A stretch of DNA of 42,665 bases from an uncultured Lachnospiraceae bacterium (lineage in GTDB: Bacteria > Bacillota > Clostridia > Lachnospirales > Lachnospiraceae), in the NCBI GenBank assembly GCA_947626285.1, contig CANQRR010000028.1, positions 1 through 42,665 of the forward strand, in the 5' to 3' direction. The stretch's first letter is position 1, and the number at the start of each line of letters is the position of its first letter. Positions 13,793-23,211 of this stretch are shown here, piece by piece. The position numbers and the translations under genes are program-made. The notes under the pieces were generated by a model. That model was not told the DNA's origin. It searched no databases and saw only the letters and a program-made list of their open reading frames with translations.

Positions 13793-15700
13793 ATGTCACT
13801 GGAAGATTACAGAAAAGCATACAAACTCGGAAAAAAAGATTACCAGACACGGCTGATGCACGGCGAACGCCCGATCCTGGACGCGCTGGACAACATTCTG
13901 CCGCCGGGCGAAGTGCACTCCATGGTCTCTCTCGGGCTTGTGCAGATCCCGCTCGACCAGATCGCCGGCACCGTGACGGAGGGCAGAAGCAACGTCTTTT
14001 CCGGCAATTTCATGCCAATCCTCAGCGAGAACTCTGAGTTCGCGGCAAAATGGATCAACCTGAGCACCGCCCACGCGGAGGAGGGGATTCGGGAGCCGGT
14101 CAAGGCCTACGAATACATGAACAAGTTTTACATAGAAGAAGGAAACAAGCGAGTCAGCGTCATGAAATATTTTCAGGCTGTCTCGATCCCCGGCAACGTG
14201 ACGCGCATCATCCCGAAACGCACGGATGAGAAGGAAAACCGGATCTACTTTGAATTCCTCGATTTCTACAAGCTCGCGAAGGTCAATTACATCTGGTTCT
14301 CGAAGGAAGGCAGCTTCGCCAAACTGCAAAAGAGCGTCGGAAAAGGTCCGGAGGACGTCTGGACGGACGATGAGCGGATAGACTTTAATTCGCTGTACAC
14401 CCGTTTCACCACTGTCTACGAGGCGAAGGGGGGCAGCGCACTCGGCACCACGCCCGGAGACGCGTTCCTCTCGTTCATCACGCTGTACGGATATCAGAAT
14501 CTTATCAGCAAGACCACCAATGAGATCAAGGAGCTTGTCACCAAGAGCTGGGAAGAGTTCAAGCTGCTGGGAGAGGATGAAGAGGTCGAGCTGAAGATGA
14601 ACCCCACAGAGGGCAAAAAGCTCTCCTTAAGCCGCCTGCTGCCGCTGAACACGCTAAACAGCTCGCCGCTGAAGATCGCATTCATCTATGAAAAGACGGT
14701 CACCTCCTCCGCGTGGACCTACTCGCATGAGCTCGGAAGGTTGCACCTCGAGCAGACTTTCCCGGACGAGGTCAGCACGCTGTACTTTGACAACGTCACA
14801 GAGAAAACGATCGAAGAGACACTGGAAAACGCGATCGAGATGGGCTGTAAGATCATCTTCACGACGACTCCGACCTTTGCGCCGGCCAGTGTGAAGGCCG
14901 CGATCGCGCACCCGAATATCCGCATCCTCAACTGCTCGCTGAACACCTCGCATCGTTACATCCGCACTTACTATGCCCGGATGCACGAGGCAAAATTCCT
15001 GATGGGAGCCATCGCGGGCGCAATGGCGGAACACGGCGTCCTCACTTACATCACGGACTACCCGCTCTTCGGCAACATCGCGAACATCAACGCGTTCGCG
15101 CTCGGCGCGAAGATGATCAACCCGCGCGCAAAGGTCCATCTCGAGTGGTCCACGCTGAAAGATTCGGACGTCTCCGAAAATATCCGCCGCGTCAACCCGG
15201 ACTGCGTCTCGGGACGCGACATCGTGATCCCGGAGGAGGCGTCCCGCTACTTCGGCATCTATCACATGGACGACGGCAACCCGCGCAACCTCGCGATGCC
15301 GCTGTGCCACTGGGGTATGTTCTATGAGCGCCTGATCCGCACAATCATGGACGGCACCTGGAAACAGGACGACAACACGACGAAAGCGATCAACTACTGG
15401 TGGGGCATGTCAGCGGGCGTCGTCGACGTCATCTGCTCGAAAAACCTCCCGGTCGGGACAAAGCGCCTCGTTGAACTGCTGAAGAACACGATCAGCGCCG
15501 GGGAGTTCAACCCGTTCGCCGGCGTCCTGTACTCCCAGACCGGCATCGTCAAGGGGAACCCGGACAACGTCCTCACCCCGGAGGAGATCATGAAGATGGA
15601 CTGGCTCGCGGAAAATGTCATCGGCTTCATTCCGAAGGAAGAGGATCTGCGGGAAAATGCCCAGCCGGTGGTATCCCAGCAGGGATTGCAGACGAAATGA
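13793..15700 (+). CDS. Cytoplasmic ParB-like / BMP (PnrA-like) ligand-binding protein
   Basis: 635 residues. The C-terminal part (about 285-600, from 'PLKIAFIYEKTVTSSAWTY') is a periplasmic-binding-type BMP domain (PF02608), related to the nucleoside-binding lipoproteins PnrA/TmpC. The N-terminal 280 residues are not a signal peptide. They include a ParB/sulfiredoxin-like segment around FYIEEGNKRVSVMKYF (about 112-127), where ParB-type proteins have the GxxR motif. There is no lipobox or transmembrane segment, so the protein should stay in the cytoplasm and act as a sensor rather than a transport receptor. Automatic annotation would call it a BMP ABC-transporter protein. RBS AAGGAGG 9 nt upstream. 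No transporter genes adjoin it. Function unknown. Confidence 0.78.
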   Translation: MSLEDYRKAYKLGKKDYQTRLMHGERPILDALDNILPPGEVHSMVSLGLVQIPLDQIAGTVTEGRSNVFSGNFMPILSENSEFAAKWINLSTAHAEEGIREPVKAYEYMNKFYIEEGNKRVSVMKYFQAVSIPGNVTRIIPKRTDEKENRIYFEFLDFYKLAKVNYIWFSKEGSFAKLQKSVGKGPEDVWTDDERIDFNSLYTRFTTVYEAKGGSALGTTPGDAFLSFITLYGYQNLISKTTNEIKELVTKSWEEFKLLGEDEEVELKMNPTEGKKLSLSRLLPLNTLNSSPLKIAFIYEKTVTSSAWTYSHELGRLHLEQTFPDEVSTLYFDNVTEKTIEETLENAIEMGCKIIFTTTPTFAPASVKAAIAHPNIRILNCSLNTSHRYIRTYYARMHEAKFLMGAIAGAMAEHGVLTYITDYPLFGNIANINAFALGAKMINPRAKVHLEWSTLKDSDVSENIRRVNPDCVSGRDIVIPEEASRYFGIYHMDDGNPRNLAMPLCHWGMFYERLIRTIMDGTWKQDDNTTKAINYWWGMSAGVVDVICSKNLPVGTKRLVELLKNTISAGEFNPFAGVLYSQTGIVKGNPDNVLTPEEIMKMDWLAENVIGFIPKEEDLRENAQPVVSQQGLQTK

Positions 15701-15799
15701 TCCACGATATAGAATTCCTCTGGCATGGTACAAGGATAAAAATATGATTTAATTGTATCAGTTCGGGAAACAGGAAACGGATAATAAGGAAACAAAACG

Positions 15800-16423
15800 A
15801 TGCGCATACTCGCGATTGCAGATGAGGAGTCCCCTTATCTGTGGGACTATTTTGAAAAGAGCAAACTGGACGGGATCGACCTGATCATCTCCTGCGGCGA
15901 TCTGGACCCGCACTATCTCTCGTTTCTGGCGACGTTCACCTCCGCGCCGGTTCTTTACGTGCGCGGCAATCACGATGAAAAGTACGACAAGGTCCCACCC
16001 GACGGCTGCATCTGCATTGACGACGACATCTACGTCCACGAGGGCGTGCGCATCTTAGGTCTGGGCGGTTCCATGCGCTACCGCCCCGGCAATTATCAGT
16101 ATACGGAGTTTGAGATGCGCCGCCGGGTCGCCAGGCTGAAATTCAAGCTTCTGCGGCGGCGCGGTTTCGATATCCTCGTGACCCACGCCCCGGCTTACCA
16201 GCTCAACGATGGCCGCGACCTTCCCCATCAGGGCTTCAAAGTCTTCCTGACCCTGATGGAAAAGTACAAGCCCAAGTTCTTCCTGCACGGGCACGTCCAC
16301 CTGTCCTACGGGCGCGCCCACAAGCGCTACGACAAATACCAGGACACGCATGTCATCAACGCCTGCGGGCGGTATGTCTTCGATTTTGAGGATGAGAATC
16401 CCGGACATCTGGGGACGCCGTAA
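15800..16423 (+). CDS. Calcineurin-like metallophosphoesterase
   Basis: 207 residues with most motifs of the family: GDLD (about 33), GNHDE (about 55), THAP (about 129) and GHVHLSYG (about 168). The first motif, normally DxH, reads ADEES near residue 8, so one metal-binding His is replaced. This may change metal preference or activity. Cytoplasmic, single domain, related to YfcE/phosphoesterase-like proteins. The substrate cannot be read from sequence. It lies 100 bp after the ParB-like/BMP gene in the same direction and may be co-transcribed with it. Confidence 0.85.
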   Translation: MRILAIADEESPYLWDYFEKSKLDGIDLIISCGDLDPHYLSFLATFTSAPVLYVRGNHDEKYDKVPPDGCICIDDDIYVHEGVRILGLGGSMRYRPGNYQYTEFEMRRRVARLKFKLLRRRGFDILVTHAPAYQLNDGRDLPHQGFKVFLTLMEKYKPKFFLHGHVHLSYGRAHKRYDKYQDTHVINACGRYVFDFEDENPGHLGTP

Positions 16424-16428
16424 AGTTT

Positions 16429-16450
16429 ACCCTTCCGGCAGGGTGTTTTA
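16429..16450 (+). terminator. Terminator after the phosphoesterase gene
   Basis: ACCCT / AGGGT stem with a 6-nt loop, then GTTTTA. Short but correctly placed 6 bp after the stop. A second hairpin (AAAATC / GATTTT) lies at 16470-16500. Confidence 0.5.
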
Positions 16451-16555
16451 AGCATAAAAATAAGGACACACCAAAAATCACGTGGATTTTCAGGTATCCC
16501 CTTCTCTTCTGTAGATTGGGTTCTCCTCTTCTGTTTTCTGAATCCTGTTGAGCAG

Positions 16556-17698
16556 CTATACTGTCTCGCAGCTCGGTTTTGCCAATTTCTGCTGCAGTTC
16601 TTCCAACTGACGCATCATTTCTTCATAAAGCCGCCGGTTTTCTTTGGACTGCTTCTCCAGCAGAGCAATCTTCTCGTCTCGCCGTTCAAGCTCTGTTTCC
16701 AGAGTTTGGTTCCGTTCTTCCAGTGTTTGGTTCTGCTCTTCCAAGCCTTGCTTCTTTACCTCCAGGTCCTGAAGCTTCGTCTTCATCTGCTCTTCCTCTT
16801 CCCGCATGTCATCGATCATGTTCATGACGGTGTTTTCATCCAATATCCGCAGTTCTTCTGAAAATAACCTCATAACATCCTCCATATTCCTGCATATGCG
16901 GTATATCTCCTCGTACATGACACGGAATTCCGGGTAATTCTCAATCAGACGAACAATGATTTCCGGATCGTCCTGACTCAGAAATGCCAGCCATGCCTCG
17001 GTTTCATCTGAGACACCTTCATTGTGTATCTTTTCCCCAAAGATGTCAAGCGGTATAAAAAGATATTTCTGCAGCAGATTCATTTTCAGCCCCGTATCTG
17101 ATTTCTGTTCAAACCAGTGCAGATATGTACCCGGATACGCCCGGAACTCCTCGGGACTGTTCTCGAACAATACAATCGTGTACACATTCTTTAACCGCCT
17201 GTAATCAAACCGTTTCCCTTTGTTCCTCTCGCTAAACTCTTTTCGTACATGTCGGTATTGTCGCAGAAGCAGATCCGCAGAGTATGTTGCGCCGCGTTGC
17301 CCCGGAAAATAGTACGCAATCCGCTGTACTTCAATGTTCGCAATGCTGCCGTCTTCAAACCGCACCACAAGATCCATCTCCAGAAGAGACTTCTCGTCTG
17401 CGATGCGCGGGGAATTATTCTGTAGCATCACTTCAACTTCGACTTGTTTTCCCAACAGCAGAGAGAGAAGCCTGTTCAGGCGTTCCGGTCGGTACTCCGG
17501 ATCCATGATCTTCTTGAAAAATGCATCGTGCAGAACTTTCACTCCTTTCACACCCGTACAGATCTCAAGAAATTCCTTCTGCTGTCCCGGCGTCCATTCC
17601 TCAAACTGTTCTTCCAGAAACGGACTGCTGTGGATCTCCTCAAGGATCTCCGCCTTCTCCCGAATCATCGGGAAATACTGTTTTAACTTTCCTGACAT
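16556..17698 (-). CDS. Rpn/PD-(D/E)XK family nuclease-like protein with C-terminal coiled coil
   Basis: 380 residues. The N-terminal half is a PDDEXK_2 (PF12784) domain of the Rpn/'PD-(D/E)XK transposase' group: 'LLEMDLVVRFEDGSIANIEVQR' carries the catalytic Asp (about 107) and the E-x-Q pair (about 119-121). It is followed by the typical 'GATYSADLLLRQY' and 'VYTIVLFEN' segments. The C-terminal 90 residues form a heptad coiled coil rich in Glu/Gln/Lys ('QNQTLEERNQTLE'). Despite the database name, there are no inverted repeats or target duplication around it, so I do not call an insertion sequence. These genes are multicopy in many Clostridia. RBS AAAGGAGG, strong promoter. Confidence 0.85.
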   Translation of the reverse strand: MSGKLKQYFPMIREKAEILEEIHSSPFLEEQFEEWTPGQQKEFLEICTGVKGVKVLHDAFFKKIMDPEYRPERLNRLLSLLLGKQVEVEVMLQNNSPRIADEKSLLEMDLVVRFEDGSIANIEVQRIAYYFPGQRGATYSADLLLRQYRHVRKEFSERNKGKRFDYRRLKNVYTIVLFENSPEEFRAYPGTYLHWFEQKSDTGLKMNLLQKYLFIPLDIFGEKIHNEGVSDETEAWLAFLSQDDPEIIVRLIENYPEFRVMYEEIYRICRNMEDVMRLFSEELRILDENTVMNMIDDMREEEEQMKTKLQDLEVKKQGLEEQNQTLEERNQTLETELERRDEKIALLEKQSKENRRLYEEMMRQLEELQQKLAKPSCETV

Positions 17699-17734
17699 TG
17701 ACGCCTCCTTTTTTATATTTTTAGTTGCATTATA

Positions 17735-17763
17735 ATTATATCATACGGCACTTTTGCTTTCAA
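17735..17763 (-). promoter_or_regulatory. Sigma-A promoter of the PD-(D/E)XK gene
   Basis: TTGAAA (17758-17763), 17-bp spacer, TATAAT (17735-17740). Confidence 0.8.
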
Positions 17764-17780
17764 TAAGAAATCTATCATTT

Positions 17781-19343
17781 TCATTCAATTCCCAATAAAT
17801 ATGTTGTATCTGTACTATATTTAGCAATTCCGTATGCTGTATTTTTTATCGTCGCATTAAATGCATTTTTAGCTGAGAATGTCATTTCGTATAATATATC
17901 TCCAGGCTCTAAGCGTACGGATGCGCCCATTTCTTCTAATATAGGGTTAGCCTGATCACATTGTTCCTGAGAAACAAAATAGCTTGTCTCAATATCAGCG
18001 AATTCGTACGATTTTTCATCGTTTAACGCGTCTTTTACAAGATCCTCCAAAGCAGTCGGCGCACCGTCCCACCAGCTGAACTGATTGTTGTACCAATTTT
18101 GCCAGTCTTCAGACAGTACAACCAAATCTGAGTCGTTCGTCCCGTCATCCGTTAACGTATCGGCACTTCCGTCTGCACCGTCCCCATCTTCCTGAATCAA
18201 TGCCGGCGGGACTGTCAAAAACGGATTACTCTCGGAAGGCTGCATATCTTCCACGTTAATCTTATCCGGATCGTCTGAATTAATATTTTCCAAATTTGCC
18301 ACTACCTTATGGACATTGGAAACGACATAATCTGTGCCGTTAAAAGCAATATCCGCCGTTGCTTTCAAATATGTTTCCCAACCTGCAATTTCCAGAATGA
18401 TACCATCCACATGCCAACTTTGATCCGAATTCTGTGTCCAGGCGCCATCCTGATACAAAGTCAAATAATCACCGGATCTGTCTGTATAACTGTGAAACTT
18501 GGAAGGATCATAGGTGTTGCCGTCATCATTAAATACGTCTATTGCCTCCGCGTTTGTCATCGCAACAATAATTACTTTTCTGGCATCTTCTTCTGTTAGA
18601 ATACTGTTTTGTTGCACAAGCATTTCCTGTATTTGAGAAACCAGCCCCAAACTGTTTACAAGCTCAAAATCAATCTGCTCTCCCTCCGTCAAACCCTTTT
18701 CGACTCGGTATTGGGAAACTGCCTTTTTTGTACGGTCTCCCGCAACGCCATCCGCCGAACCACAATCATATCCTTGTACATTTAGTGCTTCCTGCACTAG
18801 TATTATAATTTCTTTTGTTGAATAATCCACATTAAGCAAGGCTTCTTCTGTCTCTTCGCTTTCCGACGATGCCTCAGCGAATTCTTTGGCTTCTGTTTCA
18901 CTAGATTTTTCCTCAGTAGATAAAAGATCATCTCCTGTATCATCAGCCTGTACAGTGGTTTCATCAATTCCTTCTTCCGTCTGCACATTATCTATATCCA
19001 CTTCATCACTATGTGCAAACAAAGTGCATCGAAATGTAGTATCATTTTTTATTTCAATAATATCCTCACCGCATACATTCGACGAATCCACACTGCAAAA
19101 CTTTACTGTGTGGTACCCTTCTTCTATGCTTTCAATCAACTGTGTATAATCTTCGCCATGCGGAAGTGTAGCTATCTTTTCATCATCGATATAAAAGTCC
19201 ACATCGTAAGTGCTGAAGATCAGGTTTTCAACAAAATCAACATCAATATACAATGAGTAATCTGCGGCTAAGCAAGTCATTTTTGCCGCTCCTGTCATAA
19301 TCAGTAAATTAATAACCCAAAAAGCAAGTTTTCTTTTTTTCAT
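17781..19343 (-). CDS. Secreted protein with peptidoglycan-binding domain
   Basis: 520 residues. Signal peptide about 1-27 ('LLIMTGAAKMTCLA'). An unassigned beta-rich part (30-115) resembles a PEGA-like or carbohydrate-adjacent domain ('IEEGYHTVKFC'). An acidic Glu/Ser/Thr linker follows (120-170). A peptidoglycan_binding_1 domain lies at about 175-215 ('VQEALNVQGYDCGSADGVAG'). The C-terminal 280 residues have no recognised fold. Probably wall-associated. It lies 60 bp after a second PG-binding protein gene with no terminator between, so they form an operon. Both are clearly AT-richer than neighbours and use A/T-ending codons, which suggests a different origin. Not assigned to any pathway. 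Confidence 0.72.
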   Translation of the reverse strand: MKKRKLAFWVINLLIMTGAAKMTCLAADYSLYIDVDFVENLIFSTYDVDFYIDDEKIATLPHGEDYTQLIESIEEGYHTVKFCSVDSSNVCGEDIIEIKNDTTFRCTLFAHSDEVDIDNVQTEEGIDETTVQADDTGDDLLSTEEKSSETEAKEFAEASSESEETEEALLNVDYSTKEIIILVQEALNVQGYDCGSADGVAGDRTKKAVSQYRVEKGLTEGEQIDFELVNSLGLVSQIQEMLVQQNSILTEEDARKVIIVAMTNAEAIDVFNDDGNTYDPSKFHSYTDRSGDYLTLYQDGAWTQNSDQSWHVDGIILEIAGWETYLKATADIAFNGTDYVVSNVHKVVANLENINSDDPDKINVEDMQPSESNPFLTVPPALIQEDGDGADGSADTLTDDGTNDSDLVVLSEDWQNWYNNQFSWWDGAPTALEDLVKDALNDEKSYEFADIETSYFVSQEQCDQANPILEEMGASVRLEPGDILYEMTFSAKNAFNATIKNTAYGIAKYSTDTTYLLGIE

Positions 19344-19403
19344 TATCCTTTTTCCTTTCTCTGTTCTGCCGATTACTATAGATTCGACGGAAATATAGAA
19401 ACC

Positions 19404-20399
19404 CTACATCCACGAATTCGCATATATCTCATAATCCGCAAACGGGATATCATCAAAACAGTTTATTTCGAACGCTGCCTTATTTTCGGCTCTTACATTA
19501 TCTACAAACGTCATTTCTCCGCCAATGATAGCTCCTGTTTCGTCTTTTAATACCACAAACACACCTGCCTGGGATAAATCATAATCATTCGGATTGTATA
19601 CCTCTCCTAAAAATTTATATCCTAAGAACTGGTCCTCTCTGCAGTTCACATTCTGTACCTCTAAGGGCTTATATTCCGGATGCGACAGCTGTGTTACTTC
19701 CTTAATATTATAAGCTTCCGGACTTAATACTTCGAATTCTACCGAAGCAGGCGTCTCCGGTACTTCACATCCAAATCCTCCCCATACATAATCTTGTTCC
19801 GGATATATAATATTTAACACCTGATTCCCCGTACCCAGAATTCCGCCGTCTTTGTCTTTCGCCGTAAACCTGTATGCCGGAAATTCTATCGCTTCTTTCT
19901 CACTGTTATTATGTAATACAATTGCGTAATTCATAAATCCATTGCTGGTCGAAAAGCCTGCCTTCGTAATTTCGATATCACAGTCGGATTCAAGAATCAC
20001 CGCAGCGGGATTGGATACCAGTTCCCGTTCCGTTTGTTCCTCCGCTTGTTTTTCCGCATCCGTCTCATCTGTTTTTTGAGCTTTCGTGCCAGTATAAGTT
20101 TTTAGCGCTTCATAAGTGGCTTCACCCACAACTCCCATTACCTCTAACCCGTTATCCTTTTGGAATGCCGCTACTGCTTCATATGTACCATTTCCATAGA
20201 TACCGTCTGCACTTCCCGCCAAATATCCGTGCTGTTTGAGTATTTCCTGTATTTCCAAGACGGTATCTCCGGAATCACCTTTCGAAACCGGTACAAAATC
20301 AGCATAACAAATAGCTTCACACAAAATTGCCAAAACTACAGCTGCAAAAATAGTAATAATACTTTTCTTTATAACAACATTCCCTCTTTTCTCTTTCAT
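19404..20399 (-). CDS. Secreted protein with N-terminal peptidoglycan-binding domain
   Basis: 331 residues. Hydrophobic signal sequence about 11-33. A PG_binding_1 domain follows directly (about 38-95; 'VLEIQEILKQHGYLAGSADG' then 'TYEAVAAFQKDNGL'). Then come a short Glu/Lys linker and a C-terminal beta-sandwich (about 135-331) whose pattern of paired strands with 'LHNNSEKEAIEF' and 'GEVYNPNDYDLSQAGVFVVLKDE'-type segments is like FxLYD-type surface domains. The first ATG has no clear Shine-Dalgarno, so the true start is uncertain by a few codons. First gene of a two-gene unit. Confidence 0.72.
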   Translation of the reverse strand: MKEKRGNVVIKKSIITIFAAVVLAILCEAICYADFVPVSKGDSGDTVLEIQEILKQHGYLAGSADGIYGNGTYEAVAAFQKDNGLEVMGVVGEATYEALKTYTGTKAQKTDETDAEKQAEEQTERELVSNPAAVILESDCDIEITKAGFSTSNGFMNYAIVLHNNSEKEAIEFPAYRFTAKDKDGGILGTGNQVLNIIYPEQDYVWGGFGCEVPETPASVEFEVLSPEAYNIKEVTQLSHPEYKPLEVQNVNCREDQFLGYKFLGEVYNPNDYDLSQAGVFVVLKDETGAIIGGEMTFVDNVRAENKAAFEINCFDDIPFADYEIYANSWM

Positions 20400-20685
20400 T
20401 TGTTAAAACGCCTCAGCGATTTAATATCGATTGTTTTCTTTGAAATATCGCAGTATTGCAAATTTATAATATTTAAATACAAATTGTTATTATATATCTT
20501 ATCATTTGTCCTGTTGTTTTTCAAGATGTCAAAGAAATTTCCAAGGCAATCACTTTCCAATCGGAAACTGTTGCAATATAGTAAAAAATAGAAACAAAAG
20601 AAAGGCTATCCCAAAAGTCGTGAATGACCTAAGGAATACCCTCTCTTCTATTTCTTATTTCTTATATCTTCTTACTTCTTACGCC
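20400..20685. other. Intergenic region, AT-rich, no gene
   Basis: The left part (20400-20520) is AT-rich and probably contains the promoter of the two PG-binding genes, but I cannot choose a -35/-10 pair. The right part, just downstream of glgP, has a purine-strand microrepeat of TAAGAA-like units (20640-20690) and no T-run terminator for glgP. Confidence 0.5.
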
Positions 20686-23166
20686 TTACACCTCAAACGA
20701 CTCCGGATCCACCTTCACTTCCACCTTGTCCAGGTGCCAGATCTCGTCGACGTACTGCTGGATCGTGCGGTCGGAGGTGAACTTTCCGCTGCTCGCCATG
20801 TTCAGGATCGCCATCTTCGCCCAGCGCGCTTCATCGCGGTACGCCTCCTCGACGCGCTCCTGCGCGGCCGCGTAGGACTTGAAGTCCGCGAGAATGAAGT
20901 AAGTATCCGGACGGTCGCTGCTGTTCGTGTTCAGAAGCGAATCATAGATGTCGCGGAACATCTCCGTGTCGCTCGAATACTCGCCGTTGATGAGCTGCAT
21001 CAGCACGCGGCGGATATCCTGGTCGTTGTTGAAGTAGTCGGTCGGATGATAGCCGCCCTCGTTCTCGAAGCGGATGACCTCGTCCGCGGAAAGGCCGAAG
21101 ATGAACGCGTTCTCCTCGCCCACCTCCTCGACGATCTCGACGTTCGCGCCGTCCATCGTGCCGAGCGTCGGAGCGCCGTTCAGCATGAACTTCATGTTGC
21201 CCGTGCCGGAAGCTTCCTTACTCGCGGTGGAGATCTGCTCGGAGACGTCCGCCGCCGCGAAGATCAGCTCCGCGTTGGACACGCGATAATCCTCGATGAA
21301 CACGACCTTCAGCTTGCCGTTGATCGACTGGTCGTTGTTGATGACGTCGGCCACCGAGTTGATCAGCTTGATCGTCAGCTTCGCGCGGCGATAGCCCGCC
21401 GCCGCCTTCGCGCCGAAGATAAAGGTCCTCGGATAGAACTCCATCTCCGGGTGATCCTTGATCTTGTTGTAGAGGTACATCACATGCAGGATGTTGAGCA
21501 GCTGGCGCTTGTACTCATGCAGCCTCTTGACCTGCACGTCGAAGATCGAACGCGGATCCACGTCGATGCCGTTGTGCTCCTTGATGTATTTCGCAAGGCG
21601 AAGCTTGTTCTGATACTTGATGTTCATGAACTCCTGCTGCGCCTTCTTGTCGTCCGCGTAGATCTTCATCTTCGCGATCTGCGGGAGGTCGGTGATCCAC
21701 TCGTCGCCGATGTGCGCCGTCACCCAATCCGCCAGCAATGGGTTTGCGTGGAGCAGGAATCTTCTCTGCGTGATGCCGTTCGTCTTGTTGTTGAACTTCT
21801 GCGGCATCATCTCGTAGAAATCCTTGAGCTCCTGATTCTTCAGAATCTCGGTGTGCAACCTTGCCACACCGTTGACGGAATAGCCCACGGCGATCGCGAG
21901 ATTTGCCATGCGCACCTGTCCGTCGTAGATGATCGCCATCTTGCGCAGCTTCTCCTGATCGCCCGGATAGAGCTTCTGGATGTCCGCGACAAAGCGGCGG
22001 TTGATCTCCTCGATGATCTGGTAGATACGCGGAAGCAGTCTTGAGAACAGCTCGATCGGCCATTTCTCAAGCGCCTCGGACATGATCGTGTGGTTTGTGT
22101 ACGCGCAGGTCTTCGAAACGACGTCCCACGCTTCCATCCACTCAAGTCCTTCCTCGTCAAGCAGGATACGCATCAGCTCCGCCGTCGCGACCGTCGGGTG
22201 CGTGTCGTTGAGCTGGAACGTCACCTTCTCGTGGAACTTGCGGATGTCCTTGTGCACTTTCTTGTATTTTGCGACCGCCTGCTGCACGCTCGCGGAGATG
22301 AAGAAATACTGCTGTTTCAGGCGCAGCTCCTTGCCCGCGTAGTGGTTGTCGTTCGGGTAGAGGACGTCGACGAGGTTCTTCGCCAGGTTCTCCTGCTCGA
22401 CCGCCTTCTGGTAATCGCCCTTGTCAAACGAATCAAGATGGAAATCCGTGAGCGGCTCCGCGTCCCAGATGCGCAGCGTGTTGACGAGGTTGTTGTTGTA
22501 GCCAAGGATCGGCATGTCGAACGGCACCGCGCGCACCGCCTGATACCCTTCGTGGATAAAGTGGTTCCTCTGCGTCTTCTCGTCGTACTCGACGCGCACG
22601 TAACCGCCGAACTTGACGATCTTCGCGTACTCCGGACGGCGCAGCTCGAACGGATTGCCGTTCTTGAGCCAGTTGTCCGGCACCTCGATCTGGTAGCCGT
22701 TCTCGATCTTCTGCTTGAACATGCCGTAGCGGTAGCGGATGCCGCAGCCGTACGCGCAGTAGCCCAGTGTCGCCAGAGAATCCAGGAAGCACGCTGCGAG
22801 ACGGCCGAGGCCGCCGTTGCCCAGCGCCGCGTCCGGCTCCTGATCCTCGATCACGTTGAGATCGAAGCCCATCTCCTCGAGCGCTTCCTTCACTTCCTTG
22901 TATGCGGTCAGGTTGATCAGGTTGTTGCCGAGCGCACGTCCCATCAAAAACTCCATCGACATATAGTAGACCATTTTCGGATCGTCGATCTCGAACTGCT
23001 TCTGCGTCGCCAGCCAATTGTTGATGATCTCATCCTTCACGGCGTAGGACACCGCCTGGAAGAGCTGCTGCTGATCTGCCTCCTTGATCGTCTTGCGGTA
23101 GAGCGTCTTGACGTTCTCCTTGACACGCTCCTTGAACACTTCCTTGTCAATCAGTTTACTACTCAT
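20686..23166 (-). CDS. glgP: Glycogen/starch (alpha-glucan) phosphorylase
   Basis: 826 residues, full length for the family. Releases glucose-1-phosphate from alpha-1,4-glucan using phosphate and PLP. Motifs: ALGNGGLGRLAACFLDS (glucan/active-site region, about 114-130), QLNDTHPTVATAELMR (about 328), and the PLP-lysine signature EASGTGNMKFMLNG (about 660-673) followed by TLGTMDGANVEI. No N-terminal eukaryotic phosphorylation site. Cytoplasmic; supplies sugar phosphate from storage glycogen. No other glycogen genes are adjacent. Start ATG has AAAGG 6 nt upstream. The 180-nt leader after ileS contains leader-repeat copy 2 and multiple hairpins. Confidence 0.96.
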   Translation of the reverse strand: MSSKLIDKEVFKERVKENVKTLYRKTIKEADQQQLFQAVSYAVKDEIINNWLATQKQFEIDDPKMVYYMSMEFLMGRALGNNLINLTAYKEVKEALEEMGFDLNVIEDQEPDAALGNGGLGRLAACFLDSLATLGYCAYGCGIRYRYGMFKQKIENGYQIEVPDNWLKNGNPFELRRPEYAKIVKFGGYVRVEYDEKTQRNHFIHEGYQAVRAVPFDMPILGYNNNLVNTLRIWDAEPLTDFHLDSFDKGDYQKAVEQENLAKNLVDVLYPNDNHYAGKELRLKQQYFFISASVQQAVAKYKKVHKDIRKFHEKVTFQLNDTHPTVATAELMRILLDEEGLEWMEAWDVVSKTCAYTNHTIMSEALEKWPIELFSRLLPRIYQIIEEINRRFVADIQKLYPGDQEKLRKMAIIYDGQVRMANLAIAVGYSVNGVARLHTEILKNQELKDFYEMMPQKFNNKTNGITQRRFLLHANPLLADWVTAHIGDEWITDLPQIAKMKIYADDKKAQQEFMNIKYQNKLRLAKYIKEHNGIDVDPRSIFDVQVKRLHEYKRQLLNILHVMYLYNKIKDHPEMEFYPRTFIFGAKAAAGYRRAKLTIKLINSVADVINNDQSINGKLKVVFIEDYRVSNAELIFAAADVSEQISTASKEASGTGNMKFMLNGAPTLGTMDGANVEIVEEVGEENAFIFGLSADEVIRFENEGGYHPTDYFNNDQDIRRVLMQLINGEYSSDTEMFRDIYDSLLNTNSSDRPDTYFILADFKSYAAAQERVEEAYRDEARWAKMAILNMASSGKFTSDRTIQQYVDEIWHLDKVEVKVDPESFEV

Positions 23167-23211
23167 CGTCTCATCCTTTCCTATATGGATTATTGTTTGC
23201 CTTTATTGTGC

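Noticed and set aside
16556-17698. Insertion sequence based on the 'PD-(D/E)XK transposase' family name
   Set aside because: No terminal inverted repeats or target-site duplication; own promoter and a coiled-coil tail. It is treated as a nuclease-like gene.
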